The notes: generated from the sequence alone by a model not told the origin. A stretch of 64,000 nt of DNA from Linderina pennispora (GCF_002104995.1 NW_024468255.1:1-64000), one strand, 5' to 3'. Positions 19,279 to 30,826 are shown, counted from the stretch's first letter. A program made the numbers and translations.

Positions 19279-20108
19279 CACTTCTACTAGTTAATGCGAT
19301 CGTATTTGGCGTATCAAAGTCAATCAGAATATATCAGAGAGATATGAGTTATATAACTTGGTGCACTTCCGCACTCAATTATATTCTTCCAATATATATC
19401 TTTGGGTGTCTCGGCCTGCTCCTGATGAAGCAGAGAAAAGTAATAGGAAGAGAAGCAAGAAGGAATCAAATCCAGGATCGGATAGTGTGGCTAATACAAA
19501 GGGAATAGCGAATAGTGAGATGAGTAGAATTAACTAATTCTGACACAGAGTGCATCCCGCCCACCAAGCATTACCTCCATAGTACTCGAAATGGCAGCAT
19601 GCATTGGGCCACCAGTGTTGCTCATCAGCCACCCAGAGCCAATACTGTGGTTGCCAAACCTGCGGAATGACCGCATACTGAGCGCAATGGCCCTCACAAT
19701 TGTCGTTAGTTGCTGGTCCTAGAGCACTGGCACACTCAGATTCCACCGCGATTTAGGCTAGCACTTCCACATGTAGCTCTCTAGCAATCAAAGGACAGTA
19801 TTTGGCCTCGAAGATCACCGCTTTTCTGAGCTTTGTTGTGCATCAGGCAAAGGACACATTAGCTATTACCTGGAATAATAGCGAATGTTCCGTTACTTTA
19901 CTACCTTTCGAATATTTGTCGCATGTTTCAATACATGGCCCGTGGGATGGTTGACTCAGAATAAAAACACTGACAATGTGAGGGATTGCCTCTATATGCA
20001 GCAAGCAACATAGCATTTGAAGAGCACAAATGACAGACTGCCAATTCATTGTTGAATCTCCGAGAAGACGTATATTGATGATGATAAGAAGTAAAGAACT
20101 CCAAAAGC
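19279..20108. other. Intergenic region holding a Trp/Cys-rich ORF
   Basis: No standard gene. The minus-strand ORF at 19534-19746 (70 codons, opening with GTG and not ATG) is unusually rich in Trp and Cys (WQPQYWLWVADEQHWW, then CCHFEYYGGNAWWAGC). It could be a final exon of a small secreted peptide, with an upstream exon between 19750 and 20060. I cannot place its start or a signal peptide. Confidence 0.35.
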
Positions 20109-21782
20109 CTAGTTGCTGTCGGTGCTCAAACGAGCAGCAAGCTCAGCAAAGTGCTTGTCTCGCACAAGGTCAGCGCGGGCTATGTCAAAGTCTTCGGTGA
20201 AGAACGAGCGAAAAATGCGGATTGTTGGGCACCGCAACGCTAGAATGGTTGTCAGCCATGCAGCCTGAACATGTCCTCCACTGTGGTCTGGACGAACAGA
20301 GATGTTTTGGAGTGTTTGGGAGATAGGAGGTTCAGGTAGAATTGGGCTGCTAGTTCTGCCCATAGCCTGGCAAACATGAGCAATGATACCGACAGCGTCA
20401 TTTTTCGTCAAGCCCACTTGTGCCACAGATTCAACCACAGCTGGAATATCCGTCATATCTGCCAGAGCAGCACTTCGGCGACAGGTCACGGCGAGGCTCC
20501 TGATGAAGGGCAGAGACTCGATTAAATGGAGGATCTCATCAAAAGTGCACCTTACTCCAGGGATCTTTAGATCACGAACACCCTGGGCCAAGCCGCTGAT
20601 ATATGGTTGAAGAATGGTATATCCAAACTGAAAGCCGTCGCTAAACTCTATCATTGGCGTCCGGTGGAAAGCACCAAGTACAAGAGAAGCGCGATCCTCA
20701 GTAATCATGTTGGACCCAGTGGATGAATTTGTAAGTCTCACAGACTCAAGCACCATATATCGCCCCTCATCAAGCAAACCGGCCGCGCCGAGAATGTCGA
20801 TAGTACTATCCCACAAATGCAAGTCCAAGAACGTAAGTGAGTCCTCCGATCCGCGCAGAATAGAGTCGTCAGAAACCGGATAGCGCCCATGGATAGTCAA
20901 AGATCTCAGCACCGGGAATGGCACTCCATCAAATGAAGGACGGGGAGCGACATTCCAGGACTTGTCCATAGTAGTTAGGCGAATGATATGAAGCTGAGGG
21001 TACACAACTGCTGAACCGTCGCTGTTGGTCACCACGCGTCTGATCAGGACGGACGCGCTCAGGTCAAGGTGGAGTCTTTGCAATGACTGCGAGTTTTTGC
21101 GGATAAGAGTGAACACATTTGTCATCTTACCACACCCACTCGTGGCCAAGCTTTGCAGCGGGACCGGGGTTGGAGGGAATGGAAGTGCATCGGCCAGACA
21201 ATATCCGTCAGTAGTTATTGCGGTTCTTCCGGCGAGTAGACGTTTCAAGAGATTGACTATATGAGAAGGAAGATTATCGCTTAAGAGATCCCAGTTGTGC
21301 TCCACTCCAATGTGGGTAATGGATGGAAATATGCGGAGTAACTCGTTACTGAATTGACGAGAACGTAGTTTGGCCAGTGCGCCTTTCGCCCAGTAAATAT
21401 TTCCAGCAAAGATGAAAGTGAGACTTTTGATGCTTGGGAATGAAAGATCACTTGCTATATGTCGTCTTAACAGAGCAGCACTTGGAGTGTGGAATATGCT
21501 GTTCGTCTGAAGTTTTATCGTGACTCCCTTGATCAGGTCACAGACCTTCAGCGTCTGAGCCAATTTGAGAGTTGGTTTAGTGTGAGTCCCTACGTGGACA
21601 TACCGGAATGCATGGCAGAGAGAGACTTGCCGCCATGACTGGCAAACATGAGAAACCGGCATAATAGCCTCATATACGGAATTCTGATAATGCTGACCAA
21701 CATTTATAGATTTTTCAGGAGTAAGATAATAAATGACACGTTCCAATACAGGAATGGGAAGGTGCTGAACCGTGGGCTCCAT
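20109..21782 (-). CDS. F-box/LRR-like protein
   Basis: 557 aa, intact and intronless. N-terminal F-box-like segment (LPIPVLERVIYYLTPE, then MPVSHVCQSWRQVSL, residues 8-55), followed by a long repeat body with irregular leucine-rich units (FPSIKSLTFIF, LQRLHLDLS, FPVLRSLTIHG, LTFLDLHLWD). This architecture fits the large, fast-evolving F-box-like families of Kickxellales. Expected role: substrate receptor of an SCF ubiquitin ligase; the substrate is unknown. The repeat FPVLRSLTIHGRYPVSDDSI corresponds to FPALEKLEYWSPYPFNNDVL of the broken neighbour at 17360-19278, so the two are paralogs in opposite orientation. Confidence 0.7.
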   Translation of the reverse strand: MEPTVQHLPIPVLERVIYYLTPEKSINVGQHYQNSVYEAIMPVSHVCQSWRQVSLCHAFRYVHVGTHTKPTLKLAQTLKVCDLIKGVTIKLQTNSIFHTPSAALLRRHIASDLSFPSIKSLTFIFAGNIYWAKGALAKLRSRQFSNELLRIFPSITHIGVEHNWDLLSDNLPSHIVNLLKRLLAGRTAITTDGYCLADALPFPPTPVPLQSLATSGCGKMTNVFTLIRKNSQSLQRLHLDLSASVLIRRVVTNSDGSAVVYPQLHIIRLTTMDKSWNVAPRPSFDGVPFPVLRSLTIHGRYPVSDDSILRGSEDSLTFLDLHLWDSTIDILGAAGLLDEGRYMVLESVRLTNSSTGSNMITEDRASLVLGAFHRTPMIEFSDGFQFGYTILQPYISGLAQGVRDLKIPGVRCTFDEILHLIESLPFIRSLAVTCRRSAALADMTDIPAVVESVAQVGLTKNDAVGIIAHVCQAMGRTSSPILPEPPISQTLQNISVRPDHSGGHVQAAWLTTILALRCPTIRIFRSFFTEDFDIARADLVRDKHFAELAARLSTDSN

Positions 21783-22708
21783 GGCAAGAGAAGTATGATA
21801 GTAAGGTTTGGAATGAAAAGCAAAGCTGAAGCAAGGAGAAAACTATGGACAATGATCCGGGGATATAGGAAGAAATAAGACTGGAGCAGAAGAGAAGTGT
21901 TGGGAAAAGTTGAGGCATTTTGCTGAATCCAACAGGTTTATAAACCCATCTGTTAGTAGCATTAGGACCAAGTACATTCCCAAGCTGTCATCTCGGGCAG
22001 CAACTCCTATATGCACAGCGATCATGCCTCCTGCATGCTGTTTTTGCCGGTTCCGGGTCAGGCCGTTTATGGCTCAACATCTGGCCATTGTTTAGAGAAG
22101 TTTGCTTTTTGAAAGCCACATAGCGGGCCGCATGCCCCCTTGGGGCATCGTTACGGCGAACAATTATAGTGGAAAATAGAGGAAAGCCAACCCAACACCC
22201 AATGCTCTGCTATCGATCTTGAGATTTTACCCTAGGGGATTGTGCTTGTAGCTTCTAAGGTTATCACCCATGGGGTATATCACATTTTACAGCTGTAAAT
22301 GGTCAAGATTGATACACCCGATTCGACACACTAGCATCTGAAATGTAGCTTCACCAAAAAAATCAATAGCTCATCACTACGCATCTAAATGCTGCTTTGT
22401 GCGCCTGGAAACATGGCACACCAGTATTTTCGAATCCATCGCTCACAACCGAATCCGTGGCCCTATGGTTCGCTGACCGCCCTTGTCTCTCGCACTATTT
22501 CTCCTCCATCTGAAACAAGGTTATGCAACTACCGCGTATTTTAGCATGGTTCTGCAGCCCCTTGAAATGACGCCTGCCGCTTGGCAAACATATGCAGGCT
22601 GCGTATCTGCAACAATGACATTCGACATCAGCTGTTTTGCCATATTTGACACGGCTAACCACATTGTTAAGACTTACAATCTACATCCCAATTTGTCACC
22701 ATTCTGCC
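21783..22708. other. Intergenic region
   Basis: 926 bp between the F-box-like gene and the start of the second segmental duplication. A 148-codon plus-strand ORF (22483-22929) runs across the duplication boundary, which argues against its being a conserved gene. Nothing else recognised. Confidence 0.5.
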
Positions 22709-24086
22709 ATTGTTCATTGCAGCTCACCAATTTTATTTTAGGAGCTGCCCAGAGTGAGTTCGCTGAGGGGCGGCCCGGCAACAAGCTTACAGTGGAGGTT
22801 AGGTCGCATGAGAGCAAAGGAAAACAAGGGGGAGGAAAACCTCTCCTGAATCATAAAAAAGCAAGCCAGATTTCGCCTCTTCCAAAACCTTTTCTCTTCC
22901 TTGTCCTAATAAAATATTGCTACACATAATATCCACTCTATTCCTACACACACTCCTACTTTGTTATTTGCCCGTGGTTCAGCCATGTAAACACTGTTTT
23001 CTGGACAGGTAAATACTCTTACTTTCCACTTCGTGTTCCATACTAACCGTTTTTATTGCCGTTCTCCACTAGCGCACCTTTGCCGAAATAAAAACTGTAT
23101 TTCTTGGTACACTTACAATTCGCAACATCGCTGTACTCTTGCACAGCACGTTTTGATCCTGCCCTTGCAGGTCTCTAGTTGCTGTTCGATCTTTCCTCCT
23201 TCTCACCTTTGTCTTCTTTCTGGCCCTCACATGTTTGCTCTAGTCTTTGTGTGGTGTCAGTGCAGATCCTACTTTTCATGGCCGTACACTCCCCCATGAA
23301 AGTGTTGTTGCGTGCTATCCGGTACTGGGTAATGGGGGATCGTCACCTTGAGGTGTCCCGGGAAGGTGGTGATGGTTGGGATTCCACCAGGCCCGGTTGC
23401 GGGGTGCTGTGCGGCACACGTGGCAACAGCCGAAGTGCAGGAGTTGTATGAGTTTGGAAGGTCTGGTGGGTCTTTCACTTTCACTCTGCTGAGCATTCTA
23501 GTGGGTTGGTATTCCATTTAGATTATTGATGGCGAATCAGGGACTGAGAGGCAGTGGCAACTAGAGATCTGCAAGCGCTGGAGCAAAATATGCTGCACAA
23601 TTGTTGGTGGTAACATTGTTACTTCTTTGACCCAAGATATGTGTAAACACTTCAAGAACTGGTTCAAGACCGTAGACGATTTCTAGCATCGCTGCTCTGC
23701 ATGTGGACCAGAGAAGCAGTGAGGTTCAACACCAATAACTACGGCTGATGCCCAATAGTTGTATTTGAATATACTACATGCTCATCAATGGACATAGAAG
23801 AGGCTAGTGTGTTGGTTTTCCAGACCATCTATGTTGTGTTCCAGCATATCGGAAATATCGAGCAGCACCAGAGATGGAATCACTATAAACACCCTTGTTT
23901 CCTTATGCTAGTGCTAGACCCTTCGTTAGACTATTCAATATAGTCCATCGCACTAGCAGCGGTCCATTTTAAAAATTGATAAGTGCTGAGATTCCTCAGA
24001 CAGGATAAAGGTGATCATTCTCTTATTATGATTTTGGAAATAGGATAAGCACTGCGAAATATTGGAAATCAAGGTATGGTAACAGC
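22709..24086. repeat. Downstream half of segmental duplication, copy 2
   Basis: Direct repeat of 4847-6225 with few substitutions; same short conserved open stretch and no complete gene. The boundary with copy 1 is sharp: CC|ATTGTTCATTGCAG in both, preceded by unrelated sequence. Confidence 0.8.
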
Positions 24087-25463
24087 TTAGACCGAGACCT
24101 TCTCGTCCGAATCGGCGACATACTCCTTGCCGGCGACAGCATCATCATCAGGGACAGCATCATTGACGTGGTCCTTGAGGTGAAGAACGACATAGAACAT
24201 CGGGAAGAGCGAGATGCCGAGCAAGACCCAGTTACCAATGAGCTGGTGCATAAACGTGACCTTCTTGGCGTCCAGCTGCCACGCAACAGTGGCACCGAGC
24301 GACTGGATGCCCTTGTAGAAGCCGGCGTAGCGTGAAAGCTTCTGGTTGTCGTTGGTAAGAGCACCAATGATCCAGTAGGCAAAGTTCTGGTACAAGGCAT
24401 CACCGACACCATACAGGAGGTACAGAATGATCGGGCCAGCAGCGCGGCTATGCTCCAGGAAATCGATATGGCCTCCAGGATAGTCAGTATCTCCATTATC
24501 ACTAGGGCCATGGGTGTAGCGGAGCTGCAGCTTGAGGGTTCCTCCCCAGATGGCATTGAAGAACACGGCGACAATACCAAAGACGATGAGGCCACGCTTG
24601 CGCTTGGTCCACTCTTGCTTATCTAGAAGGAACGACAGGAAGTACGAACCAACCATCTGGAATCCCCAGTAGAAGATGTTGTTGAAGCCACGTGTGCGGA
24701 CGTTGAAGATGGCGCCGTTGACACAGTTGAACTGGTAGCCATAGAAGAAGTTGGAGGTAAAGCACATGGGGATTAAGGCAAGCATGGTGGGGTTCAAGAA
24801 CAGCTTGATGATCTCAATAGCCTCCTTACGGGCGCTGGTGTACTTGACCAGAACGACCGACGAACCGTCATCACGCACGACATTCGCAGGCGGACACAGG
24901 GCAAGTCCGAGGATAGCACCAAGGCACTCAAGGATAACAAAGGCAATGTAGACACCATCCTCAAGCGACTTCTTTTCGCTGTGGAAGTTGATGGCGAAGG
25001 GGAGAATACCGCCAAGCATACCACCAAGGTTGAAGATGATCCAGAAGATGGCAATGTACTTGCCCTTCTCCTCCTCAGTAGGGTATGAGACCATGATCAT
25101 GCCTTGCGCAGCCCACAGAATACCGGCACCGACACCAAGGAGCGCTCCCGCAGCGATGGTGAACGAGCCCTTCTGAGTGTGGTTGAGGTAGATATACGAG
25201 CCAGAGTACAGAGCATACGTGAAACCAGAGCCAAAGATCGTCCAGCGGACACCGAACAGGTTGACAATCGATCCACCAATAATACCGAAGACAATGAACG
25301 TGCAGTAGAGAGCCGTGTTGGCGTTGGATCCAGTTGTCGGGTCCATCTGACCACCACCACCCATACCGTTGAGGGCGTTGAACATGCCTGGGTTGAGGAA
25401 GCACACGAAGCCCACGAGGACCACCTGGGTCATCGGGCTGTTGTAGCGCGGGAGCTTAAACAT
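24087..25463 (-). CDS. UNC93-like MFS membrane protein, copy 2
   Basis: 458 aa, intact. Same family and topology as copy 1, with conservative changes spread through the body (GMFNALNG, QMDPTTGS, FIVFGIIGG, PSDNGDTDYPGGHIDFLEH). The C-terminal tail and 3' flank are nearly identical to copy 1. Its promoter and leader share only the TATA region (CAGACATATAAATA) with copies 1 and 3 and are otherwise diverged, so it may be regulated differently. It probably represents the older paralog, with its 3' end homogenised with copy 1 by gene conversion or unequal exchange. Confidence 0.85.
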   Translation of the reverse strand: MFKLPRYNSPMTQVVLVGFVCFLNPGMFNALNGMGGGGQMDPTTGSNANTALYCTFIVFGIIGGSIVNLFGVRWTIFGSGFTYALYSGSYIYLNHTQKGSFTIAAGALLGVGAGILWAAQGMIMVSYPTEEEKGKYIAIFWIIFNLGGMLGGILPFAINFHSEKKSLEDGVYIAFVILECLGAILGLALCPPANVVRDDGSSVVLVKYTSARKEAIEIIKLFLNPTMLALIPMCFTSNFFYGYQFNCVNGAIFNVRTRGFNNIFYWGFQMVGSYFLSFLLDKQEWTKRKRGLIVFGIVAVFFNAIWGGTLKLQLRYTHGPSDNGDTDYPGGHIDFLEHSRAAGPIILYLLYGVGDALYQNFAYWIIGALTNDNQKLSRYAGFYKGIQSLGATVAWQLDAKKVTFMHQLIGNWVLLGISLFPMFYVVLHLKDHVNDAVPDDDAVAGKEYVADSDEKVSV

Positions 25464-25606
25464 GGCTGAGGATGTTTAAAGGCAATTAGTAGCTGCAAAA
25501 TAACAAGGGCTCGGAAACTAGGAATAGATAAATTGTAGAGGGGAGACGTCGACTATAGACAATGGGTGAAAAAGAAAAGTGGAGGGAGGGAGGAGACCCG
25601 GCGAGT

Positions 25607-25614
25607 TATTTATA
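25607..25614 (-). promoter_or_regulatory. TATA box of UNC93-like copy 2
   Basis: TATAAATA on the minus strand ~145 bp upstream of the ATG, same position as in the other two copies. Confidence 0.55.
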
Positions 25615-27349
25615 TGTCTGCCGATGAGGCTGCTGGAAGAACAATCAGAATTGCCGTCTCAAAGCGGGCAAACAAGCGTCGAGCAGGGACATTTTGCACT
25701 TGGTGAAGAACAAAACGAGGTGCACGGCAAGTTCCGTACTCATTTTTCTTGGTTTAATTGCTAGGCAGCATCCCCAAACAGTTTGCGCCTGGACAAAAAA
25801 GCAGGGAGCAATCCACCACCACGCGCCGGCAATGCAGCTGCCTGTGCTGCAGAAAATGGCTGAAATGGCTACCGGGGGGTGCTGGCAGAGCGGAAAAGAC
25901 TGGGCGTGATATATAGGATCGGCAGCCCTGGTCAACACCGGCCCAAACAGAGGCAGTCTGACAAAACCGAGCTATCAGGAAAGCGTCAGGCTGCAGCTAA
26001 TCCTTCCGGTATTAGCAACACACAACTGGATAGCAGCAAATCAGTTTGGCGTGTCGAGATAACAACAGAGAGAATAAAGGAAGCATGGAGGGATGGCGGG
26101 CATATGATATGGAGAAAGATGCATGGATGGTTCTTGGCAGGCACTGCATTCTTTTGTGTTGCTACGTTGTCAATGCCAGAGCAAACTGATTTGCAGACAG
26201 CCTCACAGCGGCCATCTCCACCTCCGTCTCCACCTCCACCTCCCTGATAATGCCCGTGAATTTCGCCTTGTGACATCCCGGGGTTGAGACAGAAAGGGGA
26301 CTCTCAGTGCAGGCATGCATGGTGCCATGATACTGTTTTCCGTTCTATTCGTCCCAGCGTGGAACACCGCTAGTTCAAACGAACTGCAAATAAGCTGATG
26401 TACGGACACATGCTGACAGAGATTTCCGCTCAAAATTGGCCGGTGCGAGCGGTGCCTTTTTCGGGAAGACGCCGCCAGCATATGAACCCGTACTGCTGCT
26501 TCCGGCAGCAATGTACCTGGGTTAGGCAGGTGCGCGGCCCTTGCGCTGGCCCGCCTACCATCCAAGGACGCGGATCTTCTCGACATCTCCCGCGTATTTG
26601 GCACGTGGTTCCCACCTCCTGCCCCCAACGCCAACAGAGCCATGCGAAACTGCTCGAGCGACGCTCTGTTGCGAGAGATACCGGCGATTCTGACACGGGG
26701 TTGCTATTGCAGAGTTGGGCTGATTCGACGTCTTCACTAATGAGGTCATGGGCACGTATCTGAATACCAAATCATGGCCATTTTGGATGCATGTTAATCC
26801 TCGCGCTGATGCTGGATGTTGCAACAAAGGAAGTGTAAAATGTGGGGAGGGGAAGTGCAGAGCCGTGCCCAAGCAAAAGCCGCACTTGTCGACATTGGTG
26901 TGGTGCGGACTTCGCGACGCTGCAGTTGTTTGTTTTATTTTCATGGGTGGCAATCAGGCAGCCAGACATGCGGACTTTCGCGCTGTCGCTGGTGTGCTTC
27001 AAGTGACCGCTCCTTGAACAGCAATTAGGTACCGCCCGCATTAAAGTTGTCTCAATCCCTCAAGAAAAAACCCCAGCGGTTCCAGAATATATTTTTCTGC
27101 CGACAGCTACATGCGTGTCGGTTACTGGTACGGCTCGTCTCACGAGCCTCATATGCACTATCGAATATTGGCTGGGATAGAAGCTGGATTAGCTTCATTC
27201 TAGTAGCCTCCAGCGAAGCAAAAACCGGATTAGAACTACCATCAGTTGCTCCAGAAAACGAGGGAGCGCAGCTTGTCCCTTTCCTGAATGCCTCGACGGA
27301 CAAAATAAAAAACAAAGCGAGCTCGGCGAAATCACAAAAAGTAAACAGG
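25615..27349. other. Long intergenic region
   Basis: About 1.7 kb with many overlapping short ORFs on both strands and no recognisable protein. A low-complexity CCTCC/CCACC tract lies at 26214-26246. I see no gene I can support. Confidence 0.5.
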
Positions 27350-28984
27350 TTATTTTTCAGTTGCAAATCCCTCAAAAACCTTTGTCACTTTTTGGGCCAC
27401 TGCGCAAAGTTCAGCAATTGCGGCTGCATCCTGGCCGAATGCAAAGCGGGGCGGCGGGCCAACTGAGGCCAGGAGCCGGAGTTCCTCGATCGCCCTGGGG
27501 AACAGGAATATGTGGTTGAGGCTACCAAGGTTGTCTAGCAAATCAAACAGCATGCTGACACTTGCGGCGTCCCAGCGCTGGCTGTTGCTTCTGTCGCTGA
27601 ACAGCCAGAGGTGCCGCAGGCTGTGGCCCCCATATTGCACATGCCTCGGCGCTTTTGTCGCCGCAGATAAGCCCGGGGCAATGTTTATCTGCAACGATAC
27701 CAGCTGCGGCTGCTGCACCACAAAGCCAATCAAGCCGTCGACCGTAAATGTCCACCCCTTGAGCATCAGGAACTGGATCCTGGAACATTCGACCTGCCCC
27801 ACAGGAACCGTGCCAGAAACGGCAGCGGGGTATTCGAATGATGTCAGCCGCGGGTGCGACAGCACTGATTCCAGCATGCTGGCAGCCTGGTCACTGCGCA
27901 GTGACGATCCGTGCCAATACGCCTGATCAAACAGCTCCAGCGTTTCCAGACGCGGAAACCGGTCTTGGTCGATGATCAGGCGTCCAGGATCAACTTTGAA
28001 ATTAAACTTGAGCGCTTGCAGATTTGGCAGCGGATTAGCCAAGAATAGGTCATGCAGTGCCATGTACACGCGGTCATCGACGGCAATATCGGCCGACCGA
28101 AAGTTGTCGCAGAACAGCTCCTCGATGTTGGGGAAGAAGCACGAGCTTGCAGGCGGGTACTTCTGGGCGACGCCACTGCTGAGCGAATAGTGCAGGCGGC
28201 GGAGCTGTGGGAACAGGACCTGCTCGGCGACAGCAACTCGGTTACTCTCGGTATTGTGGAGGTGCTTTGTAGTGAAAAAGATGCGCGCCAGCACATTGCC
28301 CGAGACCAGCCCAATGTCTAAATGCTTGACATATGGTGCGCATCGCCGGATCAGGCTGAACAGGTGCGATGGCGAACTGTCCAGCAGCCGGTGAAACGAG
28401 AGCGAGTGAAGCAGATGCAAAGCCTCGTCAAGGGTGGGGGTGGAAATAGCAGTTTGGGCTATGGCATGCTGGTAGGAGATCTGCTCTGCGCTGGGAACCG
28501 AGTAGAGTTCCATATCCAGGTAGGTGTTGTGCAGATGTGGGAATGCAGTGCTGACATAACACAGATATTCTAGCGGCACCGACATGTTGTTGTGCATCCA
28601 CACGGCCAGCAGCTTGGTATTAAGTCGAATGTCGAGTGGGATTGCTGTGAATGGTGGCTGCTCCTGCCAGCGGATGTCTTTGTGGCTCGCTGGTATGAAA
28701 ATGAACAGGCCGTGAAGCAAGTGCCGGTACTCTGGCGGTACACACACAGGAACCGCACTGGCCTCGTCGCAGGTTGCGTATCTGAAATAGTACGGCAGTG
28801 CAGCGTGGCGCCAGGCACGGTTTACATACAATACCGCCGGGCTCCTTGATCGTATATACTCATGTACTTGTTTGTGGTAATAGCTGCGCGATTGCGGTGA
28901 GCGGCGCTTAAAGAACTGATCAATGTACTCGCAGTTGGTGGCATGGCGCAGCACATGTATGAGTATGCTGTACGGGAGAAACAT
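27350..28984 (-). CDS. F-box/LRR-like protein (divergent)
   Basis: 544 aa, intact, starting MFLPYSILIHVLRHA, an F-box-like opening followed by SPAVLYVNRAWRHAALPYYF (residues ~47-66, the usual helix 2-3 signature). The remainder is an irregular leucine-rich body (FPNIEELFCDNF, LPNLQALKFNF, FPRLETLELFD, LRHLWLFSDR). It probably serves as a substrate receptor of an SCF-type ligase; the target is unknown. More diverged from the 17-22 kb pair than those are from each other. GC-richer than the mobile regions, so it appears to be a resident gene. Confidence 0.65.
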   Translation of the reverse strand: MFLPYSILIHVLRHATNCEYIDQFFKRRSPQSRSYYHKQVHEYIRSRSPAVLYVNRAWRHAALPYYFRYATCDEASAVPVCVPPEYRHLLHGLFIFIPASHKDIRWQEQPPFTAIPLDIRLNTKLLAVWMHNNMSVPLEYLCYVSTAFPHLHNTYLDMELYSVPSAEQISYQHAIAQTAISTPTLDEALHLLHSLSFHRLLDSSPSHLFSLIRRCAPYVKHLDIGLVSGNVLARIFFTTKHLHNTESNRVAVAEQVLFPQLRRLHYSLSSGVAQKYPPASSCFFPNIEELFCDNFRSADIAVDDRVYMALHDLFLANPLPNLQALKFNFKVDPGRLIIDQDRFPRLETLELFDQAYWHGSSLRSDQAASMLESVLSHPRLTSFEYPAAVSGTVPVGQVECSRIQFLMLKGWTFTVDGLIGFVVQQPQLVSLQINIAPGLSAATKAPRHVQYGGHSLRHLWLFSDRSNSQRWDAASVSMLFDLLDNLGSLNHIFLFPRAIEELRLLASVGPPPRFAFGQDAAAIAELCAVAQKVTKVFEGFATEK

Positions 28985-29501
28985 GGCGCGGGCGAAGAGT
29001 GACAGCTAAGCCTTTCTTTGGAGACGAGTAGAGACGACAGGCAAGAAAAAAGCTGTACATAGTAGCAGGGGCAGGCGTAGGTCAGCATGCCCAGCACATG
29101 TCTCTGTCCACAAATCAGCTAAATACGTCGATTTTCACCCAGCTGCTGCCTTCTTTTGATTTCTTCAAAGAAAAGGGGCACGAGATTGGCTGCACTGTCA
29201 TAACATATTCCCGGTTTCTAGCCGGTAAATGTCTAGAAAAGGCGTCTGGAAGATAGCGTAAGTAGGAGTCTAGGAAAGGGGCTATGTGCAAAATGATATG
29301 CGGCCAACGCAACTGCACACACCAGCACATGGCTTTGAGTGGATCAAAGAGCGTCGTCTGGGATCGAGGGATCAAGCAGTCGCACAAATTTTGGCTGGCA
29401 AGAAAAAAGCTGCTGCTGCTGCTTCTGGGCTTGTGCCGAAAGGTTGCTTTCTTTACAGTTCCAATTACTAGCACCTTTGCGCATTTGCCTTCACATCAGC
29501 A
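28985..29501. other. Divergent intergenic region
   Basis: 517 bp between divergently transcribed genes (F-box-like on minus, small ORF on plus). Nothing specific recognised. Confidence 0.5.
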
Positions 29502-29720
29502 ATGTCAGCAGTTCAGCGGCCACTCGTTATCGCGGAGGAGAGGAGCAAGGAGATCAGCGTTGCAGACGTTGAAAAGAAGCTGGGCAAGTTCCTGACCAAC
29601 GAGGCGGGACTCCAGGCAGCCCCCAGCGGCACCTCGCAGCAGCTCCAGCTCTTGCTTGAGGGCATCAGCGGAGCTGCCGATGGTGCTGACAAGAGCGGTG
29701 ACGACGAGGACAACGAGTAG
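29502..29720 (+). CDS. Small acidic protein of unknown function (72 aa)
   Basis: Compact ORF with a good start context (CAGCAATGTCA) and a protein-like central helix (SVADVEKKLGKFLTNEAGL), ending in an acidic tail (DKSGDDEDNE). No family recognised. The acidic tail and short helical core are common in small subunits of nuclear complexes, but this is only an analogy. It is convergent with RAD6, the stops being 119 bp apart. Nothing suggests secretion or membrane insertion. Confidence 0.6.
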   Translation: MSAVQRPLVIAEERSKEISVADVEKKLGKFLTNEAGLQAAPSGTSQQLQLLLEGISGAADGADKSGDDEDNE

Positions 29721-29838
29721 GGCGGGCGCGCTCTCTGCGCACGGCATAATAAATACTTGTAAAGCTGGAGAAGAAATATTGAGGCAGTTGTATATAGCGT
29801 TAAAGAAAGGACTATTGAAGAGGCAACGAGGGGGTGCA

Positions 29839-30416
29839 TTACTCCCACGACGATTCGACTGTCTCGCGCACTCGCCGCACGTACTCCTTGCGGTTCTCCC
29901 GATACAGGGAGGCAGCTTCGGCGTTGGCAGGGCTGTTTGGGTTCGGGTCGTGCAGCAGACTCTGGATGGAGGTCAGGATGGCAGCCACATCGTAGGTGGG
30001 TGACCAGCGGTTCTGCAGAATGTCCAGACACAGCTCGCCGTTGGCGTAGACGTTGGGGTGGAACATCTTTGACGCAAACCGAACAGTGGGCGGCTTGTTT
30101 GGGTATGTCTCGTCAAATGTCAGGACCAGCTTGAAGGTCCCGTCCTCGAATGGGGTGTCGGCTACAGTGGCAATGGTTGTGGCGGGGATGGGCATCAGTG
30201 GTTGATTGAGGCGTCTAGTCAGCAAAGGAGAGCCGAGCAGACATTGCAGAGGGTAATAAAGTACGCCAGAGGCATGTGTCGCTTACCTGGGCCGAAAATA
30301 ACGGCATTCCAAACCATGATGTTGTCTGGGCACGGTGCACCCGAAATTCCACCGGGCGGGTCGCTCTGCAGGCGCTTAAAGTCACGCATAAGTCGGCGGC
30401 GAGTAGGGGTGGACAT
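29839..30416 (-). CDS. RAD6: Ubiquitin-conjugating enzyme E2, Rad6 type (two exons)
   Basis: Exon 1 is 30416-30287 and exon 2 is 30161-29839, separated by a 125-nt intron (30286-30162) with a GTAAGC donor and TAG acceptor; splicing gives exactly 150 aa. The product starts [20 protein letters not shown] and has the E2 core with [19 protein letters not shown], in which C88 is the catalytic Cys at the same number as in yeast Rad6. It ends at [10 protein letters not shown], lacking the acidic tail of the S. cerevisiae protein, as in S. pombe and animal homologs. Role: E2 for Rad18 (PCNA), Bre1 (histone H2B) and Ubr1 (N-degron) pathways, in nucleus and cytosol. Identification is very secure. Confidence 0.96.
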
Positions 30417-30826
30417 TGTGTGTTTGCCAGCAAGAGTAATAAATGGCGGTTGGAGCAAAGTAGAAAAGAACTATAGAATGCCAGGTCCACGCGCAGGCTG
30501 CCATCACAAGACTACGCTGATCAGATATCGGCCGGTACTTGATTTGATCTCCGCCCGCGCGCCGCAAGAAAAAAACTCCTTAAATGGCACCAGCGTCCTG
30601 TGGCCCTGCGCCAGAGCCAGTTTGCTTTTCCCTTCCTTTTTTTTATTTTCAATCGTCAGCCAATTTTTCTTGTTTTTCCACAAACAACACTTTCAACGAC
30701 TCTAGGTACACCAGAAGGTAAGTTGGCCCACCCCCGCTCCTTTTCAAGAGCCTGATTTCTGCGTCCTTGCTCTATACCAGTCTCTCTAAAATCCATTGTG
30801 AATTTGGCATAGATCAACTTTGAACA
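30417..30826. other. Shared promoter region with a possible 5'-UTR intron
   Basis: Divergent promoter of RAD6 (minus) and NUP98-NUP96 (plus). A consensus donor AAG|GTAAGTTG at 30718 and an acceptor CTATACCAG ending at 30780 suggest a 63-nt intron in the leader of the nucleoporin gene. Confidence 0.45.
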
